Below are positions 49,028 to 57,405 of a stretch of 64,000 nucleotides of DNA, in pieces. A program made the position numbers and the translations under genes. The DNA comes from Fidelibacterota bacterium (GTDB lineage Bacteria; Fidelibacterota; UBA8477; JABMPR01), in contig JABMQQ010000174.1 of the NCBI GenBank assembly GCA_013202495.1, forward strand, positions 1-64,000. Direction: 5' to 3'. Position 1 is the stretch's first letter. Each line of letters opens with the position of its first letter. Under the pieces are notes generated by a model, which was given only the letters and a program-made list of their open reading frames with translations, did no database searches and had not been told where the DNA came from.

Positions 49028-49936
49028 CTAGAAATAAAATTTAAGTGTGACTTGGGTTGAAGTGCCATCGTAGCAGGCTAATAGATCAGAATCTTTTACA
49101 GGGAGTGTTGATGCATATTTCTTTGCTCCAGGAGCCGTCAGTGCATCAAAGATATTGTACCCATATATACCACTGGTTAACAATCCAGAGAGTATCCCAA
49201 TGGTGTATGAACGGTTTGACCAATCGTTATAAAAATTACGATTGTCAATATCCCGCTCAGTCTCAGCCTTTTGAGTGTAAGAATCGCTCATATAGAATGA
49301 TACAAAGGTTGCTGCTCCTGCTGATGCAGTGCTGATCAGGAGTCTTGATCCCTTATGTCTTTCACCCTTGTAGCGCTGTCCCCAACCAGGAAGAAGTACT
49401 GATCTCCAGACTGGTGCAAATCCATAGCCTTGCATGATTATCGTATCTGGATTTAGTCCGGGTTTGGGAATCTTAAAAAGTACCCAATACTGGTACTCCA
49501 GTCCCTGACCAGTTTTAACTGATTGCCAGAACTCTTCCTCTTTTCTTAAACCGCGGATTGCTTTTGAAGTACCAGTTCGAATTACCTCGCGAATGAAATC
49601 GTCACTTATTTCAAATTCAGGAATTCCGGACGTTGTTTGTATTGTCTCAGAGGTTTCCGTTGTTGACTCAATACTGACATTGAATGTCCCTTCTTCAACA
49701 AGTTGTTGTAGAATACTACTCACTGCATTTTCCTGAGCGTGTTGCAATGATGTATTGCTACTACCCATTCCTGAATAGTAACGGAAGACTTGACCCTTTG
49801 GAGCTTCATTTACCCATTCTGGTTTTTTGTCCGCAGACGAATCAACAATCTTCCACTGGCTGTAGCCAGTAATAGTGGCAAGTATTAGTAACAGTGATAG
49901 AAAAGATGGTATCTTTGACATTGTAACCTCTAGCAT
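49028..49936 (-). CDS. LPP20-like / DUF5683-like envelope protein
   Basis: PEWVNEAPKGQVFRYYSGMGSSNTSLQHAQENA; RSVLLPGWGQRYKGERHKG. Confidence 0.6.
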   Translation of the reverse strand: MLEVTMSKIPSFLSLLLILATITGYSQWKIVDSSADKKPEWVNEAPKGQVFRYYSGMGSSNTSLQHAQENAVSSILQQLVEEGTFNVSIESTTETSETIQTTSGIPEFEISDDFIREVIRTGTSKAIRGLRKEEEFWQSVKTGQGLEYQYWVLFKIPKPGLNPDTIIMQGYGFAPVWRSVLLPGWGQRYKGERHKGSRLLISTASAGAATFVSFYMSDSYTQKAETERDIDNRNFYNDWSNRSYTIGILSGLLTSGIYGYNIFDALTAPGAKKYASTLPVKDSDLLACYDGTSTQVTLKFYF

Positions 49937-49990
49937 AAAATTAAACTTGAGGTCGGCAGAGAGATGCCCCTAAGACCATCAAGTGTAATT

Positions 49991-50106
49991 CGCTAAAACA
50001 ACAGATTGACTTTTACTCCGTAGAGTGATCTCAGGGAACAAAGATTGTCCACTGATTTCTACGGAGCCTAGACTGAGGTTAGCCTAGATTTTCTGTTGCT
50101 TTAGCG
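49991..50106. other. Nested inverted-repeat structure (structured RNA or DNA hairpin)
   Basis: 49991-50005 cgctaaaacaacaga / 50092-50106 tctgttgctttagcg (one mismatch); 50016-50024 ctccgtaga / 50058-50066 tctacggag (perfect). Confidence 0.6.
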
Positions 50107-50137
50107 GGCAGAAATTACCTGTCAGTATAGATTTAGG

Positions 50138-50163
50138 CAAGATTATTGTTTTCTAGCCAGTTT
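50138..50163 (+). repeat. 26-bp direct repeat, copy 1
   Basis: caagattattgttttctagccagttt; identical at 51545-51570. Confidence 0.95.
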
Positions 50164-50448
50164 CAAGGGATTGATAATGAATCAAGTACTGGAATTGAGG
50201 ATATTATTGCTAGTCAGTTTTTTTAAGCACAATTTTATGTGGGAGACAACTCCAGTTTCTGATCAATAAAATCATGATGCCCTATACTTTAATTCGAAAA
50301 TTGATCGCTAATATGTGTGTAAACATTTCCATTGTGTGGCAGGATTGGAGCATTATTTTTCGATTATTCGCAATGACACGGTATTCAACATAGAGAGCAG
50401 TTAGATCCTGCTATTTTAGAATTCATAATTCCTAGGGAGGTAGATATT

Positions 50449-51159
50449 ATGCCAAGACGAGAACAAGCTGTCACAATAATCAATTCATATACAGGTTTGG
50501 CAACTGCTTCAGCAGTTATTCCTGTCCCCGTGGCTGATGTTGTAGCTATCACCGGATTGCAAGTTACCATGATCATCCACCTGGGGAATGCATACGGTAA
50601 AACGATTAGTCGCCATACGGCAAGAAGCTTTGTGTTGGCAGCATTGGCAGGCAGCGCAGGAATGTTTCTATTTTCACTCATTAAAACGATTCCTGGAGTA
50701 GGATCAATTATTGGTGGTGTATCGCAAATGGCAATTGCGGGAACGATTACATATTCTTTAGGTTTAGCAGTGAAATATATGTTAGATCATGATAAAGATC
50801 TTAATAAAGATGAGTTTGGTGACGCAATTAGTAAATTGGATCCTGAAGAGTTGAAAAAAAAGAAGGAAGAATTGAAACAAAAACTCATTAAAACAAAAGC
50901 TGCCCAAAAAGCTATCAGATTTCGAGCTGAGCCTGAAAAATTTACAGATAATATGATTTTTCGATTCAATCTGTCACAATACAGTGATGCTACATTACGG
51001 ATTCGCAATTTAGGTTTGGATCCAATATTCGAATCACAGATTGAAAAGAGCCGAACTAAATTTACGTACGATCCACAAAATTTAATTACCGGGAAATATT
51101 TCGCGTACCTTGAATGTGAGGATCTCATTCCAATCCAACTTGAAATTGAAAAGGTGTAA
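50449..51159 (+). CDS. DUF697-like membrane-associated protein
   Basis: INSYTGLATASAVIPVPVADVVAITGLQVTMIIHLGNAYGKTIS. Confidence 0.7.
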   Translation: MPRREQAVTIINSYTGLATASAVIPVPVADVVAITGLQVTMIIHLGNAYGKTISRHTARSFVLAALAGSAGMFLFSLIKTIPGVGSIIGGVSQMAIAGTITYSLGLAVKYMLDHDKDLNKDEFGDAISKLDPEELKKKKEELKQKLIKTKAAQKAIRFRAEPEKFTDNMIFRFNLSQYSDATLRIRNLGLDPIFESQIEKSRTKFTYDPQNLITGKYFAYLECEDLIPIQLEIEKV

Positions 51160-51161
51160 AC

Positions 51162-51383
51162 ATGTGCATGGATATTGTTTCAGTCAAAGATGACATGGCT
51201 TACTGTATGACATGCCAGGATTATTATTATATAAAGGACCTTTTGAACAACATATATACTAGACCAGTCTCACAACTGTCAAAACTAGATGATTCAATAG
51301 AAGATGAGGAGCCTAAATCTGATCATAACTCAGGGTTAGAAGATGACGCAAATGAGTTTTTAGATCTTACTGATGGAGTTTAA
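51162..51383 (+). CDS. Small acidic CxxC protein
   Basis: Starts 2 bp after 50449..51159; acidic C-terminus. Confidence 0.5.
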   Translation: MCMDIVSVKDDMAYCMTCQDYYYIKDLLNNIYTRPVSQLSKLDDSIEDEEPKSDHNSGLEDDANEFLDLTDGV

Positions 51384-51544
51384 CAATCATCATCAAAAAA
51401 ATACCGGCTCACTGATTATTGAGCTTTGGATTTAGTCCCTGTTTTTTATTTAATTGGAATTATTTCTGAAAATATTTGAAAGCTTACATCAATCTTAATT
51501 TCCATTTATTGGTGATGGAATACTCACCTCGAGGTGGTTTTTAT

Positions 51545-51570
51545 CAAGATTATTGTTTTCTAGCCAGTTT
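51545..51570 (+). repeat. 26-bp direct repeat, copy 2
   Basis: Identical to 50138-50163. Confidence 0.95.
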
Positions 51571-51715
51571 AGGATGAAAAATGCCCTAACAGGATGGACG
51601 AGGAAGCGATGATTTAAATTTCAGGTGTTTGGGTATGGCTGCTAAACTAATTTTAGATTGAGTAAATGATGCTTTAAGTGACTGTATATATTATTAGTTA
51701 GAGTGAAGATATCGC

Positions 51716-51744
51716 TTGACAAATGCTCAAAAGTGCAGTATACT
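51716..51744 (+). promoter_or_regulatory. Sigma70-type promoter
   Basis: TTGACA - 17 nt - TATACT. Confidence 0.8.
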
Positions 51745-51848
51745 ATATTATAGGGAAGAACGTAAAACTTCCCTCACCGAACGAAATAGAAACCCCTCGA
51801 AACCAAAGACGACGAAACAGCCCCAGGGCTAAATTTTTAATATACGCG

Positions 51849-51890
51849 CCGGGACGTTTTTTCCCGGACTTACCATCCCGCTAGGGGTGG
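51849..51890 (+). promoter_or_regulatory. Two hairpins in the leader upstream of the replication genes
   Basis: CCGGGA-cgttttt-TCCCGG and CCATCCC-GCTA-GGGGTGG. Confidence 0.6.
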
Positions 51891-51911
51891 CGTTACAACC
51901 TGAGGCATCTA

Positions 51912-52193
51912 ATGCAACAACAACAAATACAAACCACAGAGTTCTTTCTGGCAGCTTTTCTACATTCAGAAGGAATAACTCTCACGGGACATTCCCGTGA
52001 TCAAAAAAGATCCACCTTCGCCTTCTCTGGTGAGGGTGTCAATGATCTTGCACTATCATTTTACAATCAAACTGCACAAACGAATGTGGCGACTTTCGCT
52101 GCATCAATCCGTCAGCTGAAAAGCATCATGTACGGAACAACAACTCTACAACCTGACAACGAATATGAAAGACTTTCAAGCACTACGGTCTGA
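51912..52193 (+). CDS. Small DUF5659-like protein
   Basis: TTEFFLAAFLHSEGITLTGHSRDQKRSTFAFSGEGVNDLALSFYNQ. Confidence 0.6.
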   Translation: MQQQQIQTTEFFLAAFLHSEGITLTGHSRDQKRSTFAFSGEGVNDLALSFYNQTAQTNVATFAASIRQLKSIMYGTTTLQPDNEYERLSSTTV

Positions 52194-54357
52194 CGTCTTT
52201 GATGCAGTTGTTACCAGGGTCGATACATACGCACTTCAACAATTAAACGGATCTTATCATAGGCAGGATTCTGATCTAACCTTAAAAATTTACCAGGATG
52301 ATTCCAACACAGTGGGAGCATATCTCATTGGGACTAATGGACAGGTTAAATCTGGTGTAATAGATATTGATATTAATAAGGATGCTCTTCTCCGTTACCC
52401 CCGCGAGGAGTTTGATCCTCTGCTCAAGCAGCAAACCCTTCAAATCCAATCGGTTCTAGAATCGCACAGTATTTCCTCTGTGATAGAGGACAGCGGTAAT
52501 AAGGGCTATCATTTATGGCTATTTATGGAGGGATCTGTCTCGGCTGGAGATATGCTTTATACGCTTCAATCGCTGCAGAATGAATTCACTCTGGTGGATG
52601 AACGTCTTCATTGGGAATTATTTCCAAAACAGGGTGGATTGGAGCGAGCACCTTTCGGTAATCTAATCAAGCTTCCCTTTCAATATCATCGTGTGAGTGA
52701 AAAACGGTGCATGTTCGTGGATAGTAAGTTTGAAGTTTATTATCCTGACACTCTTCCACTTAATGATGTTTCAATTATTCGTTCAGCTCCCAAGACAACA
52801 GCAGTTAATGGGCTCCATGCAGGCAAATCAATAAAAAGTGATCTAAAACCATTCAATATGGAGCTCATGTTCGAAAAGTGTCAGGTGTTGCGCCGCACTT
52901 CCGAGGTAAAAGGGCCTGGCATATTGGAGGGAACGGCAGGTCATAGGGAAAGGCTCTTCCTGGCATCCCAGATGGTACCTTTTGGTGAAACGGGTCGCGC
53001 AAGAGTCCATGAGATCCTTGCAATGGTTGATGACTATGACGAGAATATCACAAATTATCAATTAGACAGCGTTACTGTCCCACCCCAGACCTGCGAGATC
53101 ATGTGTGGGAGTCAAAAATGTGCAAATATCAGTAAGGCTGAAGGAAAATCACCTATCAAGTTTGGTTATATGGATGATCTCTTCGTTTTCCTGGAGAAAC
53201 AGACTAGCTCCTTTGCTTATCTGGATCGCAGGGACGAACATCTCTACTTCGTGGATTCTGAAAAGAAGCTGGATATCATACTGGCTGATGCCGAACAGAA
53301 GCCAGCCAAGAAATCAGTTTTGAAAGTGATCTTTGATCCCTCGCAGGATCTAACGGTTGATAAAAAGGCTAAAACCATCAATCTCTTCAGACCAACTGAC
53401 TATATGGTGGGTGGGAAAACTATGAGGGTCATTGATTTGGCTGTTGATACTCCTTGTATTAACAATTTACTTTCAAATCTGATCCCAGTTAATGCAGAGA
53501 GAGACCGTTTCCTAAATTGGTTAGCCGGTATCATGCAGACAAAGGCCAAGCAATTGACAGCCTGGGTATTCATGGGTCAACCTGGAGCTGGTAAGAATGT
53601 GCTTCTAGACCATGTCTTGAAACCCTTGTTTGGTGAGAAACAGGCTATCAAGGTTGAAGATGAGCAACTGAAGAACCCGTTTAATGGGTGGCTACAGAAT
53701 GCCATCCTGATTGCATTCAATGAAGTGGCTCATGACAATCGTACCCGCAATTCAATCAATAGTAAGGTTAAAGCGATCATCACTGATAACGATATCATGA
53801 TAAATGAGAAGAATGTGAAAGTCTTTACCATCGATAATCATGCAAATGCGCTCTTCTTTAGTAATAATGAAATACCCGTGTTGATCGAGGAGAATGATAG
53901 ACGTTTTAATGTGGTCAGGACTGGCGGGAATATGCGTAAGCAGGGCTGGTTTTCAGATCCTGAGCAGTTCTTTGCTGAGATGAAAACAGAGCTAGGTACG
54001 TTTGCAGAATATCTCATCAATTATAATTATGATCCTATCCTGGCTAAAACGGTGATCAGTAATGGTGTCAAAGAAGCTCTCGTTGATATAGGTATGACGA
54101 GATATGCTGAATTTAGTTCACACTTGAAACGCAATGACGTGGACTGGTTTGTAGAGAATATGGATAGCGCATTTCCTGCCAGCAATATCAAAACACTGGG
54201 TCTAAATGGATCAATTGCGAAAGATAGTGCACTCTTGGCGTTTAGAGAGATCTACCAGGATGACAGAGTAACTAAGTCCAAATTGACCAAGGAGTTAAAA
54301 CTTCATGGAATCCGTCCCGGTGAGATTAATGGCAAGAAAGTATATCGCTGGGACTAA
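52165..54357 (+). CDS. AEP primase (TOTE-primase-like) fused to DUF5906/P4-type SF3-like helicase
   Basis: VIDIDINKD, SSVIEDSGNKGYHLWLF, ELFPKQGG...GNLIKLPFQYH; GQPGAGKNVLLDHVLKPLFG...ALFFSNNEIPVLIEENDRRFNVV. Confidence 0.8.
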   Translation: MKDFQALRSDVFDAVVTRVDTYALQQLNGSYHRQDSDLTLKIYQDDSNTVGAYLIGTNGQVKSGVIDIDINKDALLRYPREEFDPLLKQQTLQIQSVLESHSISSVIEDSGNKGYHLWLFMEGSVSAGDMLYTLQSLQNEFTLVDERLHWELFPKQGGLERAPFGNLIKLPFQYHRVSEKRCMFVDSKFEVYYPDTLPLNDVSIIRSAPKTTAVNGLHAGKSIKSDLKPFNMELMFEKCQVLRRTSEVKGPGILEGTAGHRERLFLASQMVPFGETGRARVHEILAMVDDYDENITNYQLDSVTVPPQTCEIMCGSQKCANISKAEGKSPIKFGYMDDLFVFLEKQTSSFAYLDRRDEHLYFVDSEKKLDIILADAEQKPAKKSVLKVIFDPSQDLTVDKKAKTINLFRPTDYMVGGKTMRVIDLAVDTPCINNLLSNLIPVNAERDRFLNWLAGIMQTKAKQLTAWVFMGQPGAGKNVLLDHVLKPLFGEKQAIKVEDEQLKNPFNGWLQNAILIAFNEVAHDNRTRNSINSKVKAIITDNDIMINEKNVKVFTIDNHANALFFSNNEIPVLIEENDRRFNVVRTGGNMRKQGWFSDPEQFFAEMKTELGTFAEYLINYNYDPILAKTVISNGVKEALVDIGMTRYAEFSSHLKRNDVDWFVENMDSAFPASNIKTLGLNGSIAKDSALLAFREIYQDDRVTKSKLTKELKLHGIRPGEINGKKVYRWD

Positions 54358-54359
54358 AA

Positions 54360-54587
54360 GCGACTTTGGTGCGACTTACATGCGACTTTTAAATCGACTC
54401 TATCCCTTACTGGGTAAGGCTTTAGGCGACTTATCGACTTTTCAGTCTCTTTGGGTTAAAAATAATAATATATACACCCCACTCCTGTCAGCTCCTAGTT
54501 GGTTTAAAAAGTCGAAAAGTCGGATGAACCCTTATATAGCTTCATTTAGAGGCTTTTAAAAGTCGCACCTAACCCGCATGAAAGTCG
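54360..54587. repeat. Iteron-like array: six CGACT then four AGTCG
   Basis: CGACT at 54361, 54372, 54383, 54395, 54427, 54435; AGTCG at 54510, 54518, 54561, 54583. Confidence 0.75.
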
Positions 54588-54619
54588 GGTTTCAAATAAA
54601 TAAGTGAGGAGGAATCACA

Positions 54620-54841
54620 ATGAAATATTTTACACCAAAACACACGGTAGGCTCTCCCTACCAGGACTCACCGGGACCAATTCCTGGCGATAAAGAGAAA
54701 CTGATTAAACAACTCGAAGACTATAAGAAAATGAAAAAAGACAAACTGGGGAGGATATTCTCTCCTTTAACCAGACCTCAAGAGCAGGCTCTGGCAGAAT
54801 TAACCAAAAATAATAATCATGTATATAGTACAAAATTGTAG
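54620..54841 (+). CDS. Small hypothetical protein
   Basis: GAGGAGG RBS; same-strand cluster. Confidence 0.5.
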   Translation: MKYFTPKHTVGSPYQDSPGPIPGDKEKLIKQLEDYKKMKKDKLGRIFSPLTRPQEQALAELTKNNNHVYSTKL

Positions 54842-55043
54842 CCCAGGACAAATTATAAATCTGGACCACGTAGCCAGTATAAACTGGGACAAAGGATTAT
54901 CAGTAGAATTTATAATGGTCAACGGCCAAACACTTACCTGGCAATACGGTAATGTAGACTACCAGATGGAAGATCTGGAAGCAGTCACCAGACTGCTGTA
55001 TGATACTGATATTCTTGTTTCAGTTGAGCTGGACCAGGAATAG
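54819..55043 (+). CDS. Small hypothetical protein
   Basis: Overlaps preceding ORF by 23 nt. Confidence 0.5.
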   Translation: MYIVQNCSPGQIINLDHVASINWDKGLSVEFIMVNGQTLTWQYGNVDYQMEDLEAVTRLLYDTDILVSVELDQE

Positions 55044-55046
55044 ATC

Positions 55047-55256
55047 ATGGTACTAGTAAGATACCAATGCTGCATATGTGGCGAAAATATTGACAAGGAT
55101 TCACAGTTTGATCCTTGTGGTGTGTCCATCTTTTCAAACCTCGATAAGGACGAAAATGATCAGCTCGAAGCTATGTTCTTCTGTCATTACGACTGCTTTC
55201 GTGGTTCGATGGATTTAGGCGTCCGTATGCACTTGAATCTTGAAGATCAAGAGTAG
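55047..55256 (+). CDS. Small Cys-rich (possible zinc-binding) protein
   Basis: YQCCICGENIDKDSQFDPCG...FFCHYDCF. Confidence 0.55.
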   Translation: MVLVRYQCCICGENIDKDSQFDPCGVSIFSNLDKDENDQLEAMFFCHYDCFRGSMDLGVRMHLNLEDQE

Positions 55257-55588
55257 TCATCTGGGGCGGATTTAACGGTCCGCCCTTTTTGCAAAGTAGA
55301 CAAGTAAAAACAAAGCCGTAGTGAACTATTGCTGTAAACCACCGCGACTTACTAGAGTTCACTGGTGTCCACCATTTTTTTGTAAAATTTGCATTAATGA
55401 GATTGATAGTGAACTATTAAACAATAGTTGGTGCTGTGTAGGGGATTAATGTGATTTAGAACAGAGACAAGCGTTGGTTTCTGCTATAATGCTTCTTGAT
55501 ATGAGAATATGTTAAGATACCTTACAATTGGAAAACCTCATTGGGGCATAGAAGAGCAAGTAGAAACGGTTTCTTAAAGGAGTGGAGT

Positions 55589-56776
55589 ATGACTATTAAG
55601 TTTACCCGTATCTGGTATAAAAGAACTTCTACAAATTGTAGTAAGTTTCTTTTCGCTCTTACCTTTTTCTTACATTCCATTGCTAACGCCACTCCAACTG
55701 AAACAGCTTTTGATTCAATCCCTGGAATGATTATAGAATTACAGAATAAGTACCCGTATAAGGTCACTGCAATTTCTGAAGAAAGTGGCGATTTGGTCCT
55801 ATTGCAGAAATATAATGATACTCAGGATATTATTACATATTTCGATTCAGATGGCGTAGAAGAATGGCAGAAGATTGTTAAATATGTAAAAGAACCTCGA
55901 ATCGATATTGCAAAAGATGGATCATATTTCATGTTAAAGTCACCTGGTAAATATATAGTATTTGATTCAACGGGCACTGAGATCCATACTTTTAACAAGT
56001 ATTGGGCTGGTTATCAGCTATCTCCGACTGGAGATTTTGTTATTGAACATGTTACAGAAAAAATGGACCAACTACAATACTACACGCGTGAGGGCGTTCT
56101 TATTGTACCTGATGTACCTACATCCATAAAGGACAGGCGATCAGTTTACACGTTTACAGCTACTGGCAATATTGTTGGATTTATACCACCAGGTCGCAAA
56201 ACGCTGGGGGGTATCTACCTCTATAATCCACATCGCAACAATTTCCTATGGTACTTGGAGACTCTAATTCCAGATGGTCTCTACCATGGATTCCCCAATC
56301 AAAATGTTTCTGTTGGTAGTCATAATATTGCGATGTTAATCCAAAATAGAAAAAGCTCCCAAGTGTCGATACTGGATATAAATACTAAGGAAATCAAAAT
56401 CATTCAACTATCCGCATTAAAGAAAAATGCTGGTATCAGAGAGCAACCAACCTTTAGTAAAATAATGTATGATGAGTGGTCAGAGTTACTCACACTTGCC
56501 TATAGGCAATCTTTAGTTATATATAATATCAGAAGTGAAGAAATGGTGGTGAACATAGAAGGACATGGATATATGACTTGGCGAAAACAGCATTATCTAA
56601 ATGAAAACTTAGTTCTGTTCTCTAGCCCTTTGCCTCGGGATAATCATCGTATAGAGTTAATAAATATCGATAAAAAAACATTCAGCATCTTTCAGGGAAA
56701 TCATTTATCCAGCGCTGGTCAATTCTCAGCCATGTACTTAAAAAACAAAAATCAGATTAAGGTATACAGCCGCTAA
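55589..56776 (+). CDS. Secreted WD/propeller-like protein
   Basis: Start taken at MTIKFTRIW with GGAG RBS; signal peptide. Confidence 0.6.
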   Translation: MTIKFTRIWYKRTSTNCSKFLFALTFFLHSIANATPTETAFDSIPGMIIELQNKYPYKVTAISEESGDLVLLQKYNDTQDIITYFDSDGVEEWQKIVKYVKEPRIDIAKDGSYFMLKSPGKYIVFDSTGTEIHTFNKYWAGYQLSPTGDFVIEHVTEKMDQLQYYTREGVLIVPDVPTSIKDRRSVYTFTATGNIVGFIPPGRKTLGGIYLYNPHRNNFLWYLETLIPDGLYHGFPNQNVSVGSHNIAMLIQNRKSSQVSILDINTKEIKIIQLSALKKNAGIREQPTFSKIMYDEWSELLTLAYRQSLVIYNIRSEEMVVNIEGHGYMTWRKQHYLNENLVLFSSPLPRDNHRIELINIDKKTFSIFQGNHLSSAGQFSAMYLKNKNQIKVYSR

Positions 56777-56785
56777 GAAACTTCT

Positions 56786-57138
56786 TTACCCTGACTCCAC
56801 GAACTCCAGACCATTCATTAGATAAGCATCGCTTTCATCAATCCAAACTTCAATAGTTCTACCCGTAGCACAAATTTCACATGCTGCACAGTGCCCCAGT
56901 GAATCTCTTAAGGCTTCTATCCTATTGACAGTGATTCCCTCAATTTCGAGGTAAGCTCTCACTATTTCACTCCAGGTTTCATCATCACTGGAGCTCCCCC
57001 ATAAGTATTCCACACATTGCATCTCCCTAAATACATAGAGTACTTCAGTGTCTTCTGTTTCATCTGTGTATTCAGTGTCTTCATTGAACAGATCACATCC
57101 AACCAACACGGTGATAAACAAAGCCAATAATAATTTCA
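56786..57138 (-). CDS. Small predicted lipoprotein
   Basis: MKLLLALFITVLVGCDLFNED; GGGGGCA leader. Confidence 0.65.
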
Positions 57139-57405
57139 TAATGCCCCCATTAAATCGATCTTCCGGATTTACGATATGGGACCCTATCCCCGTCATATAT
57201 AATGTATGTGGTACCCTGACCGACCACAAAGGTTCCTTTTCGTTTCTGGGACAGAATCGCTTTTGCTAAAATTTTTTATATTTTTTTTGAGGAAGTTACT
57301 ATACCAAATTCAACATTTAGGGTGATTATTTGGACTGCATTACAGGTGGCTTTACACGTCGCTCGTAAAATAGTGTAAATCTCTAGCTTAATTGTATATT
57401 TAAGC

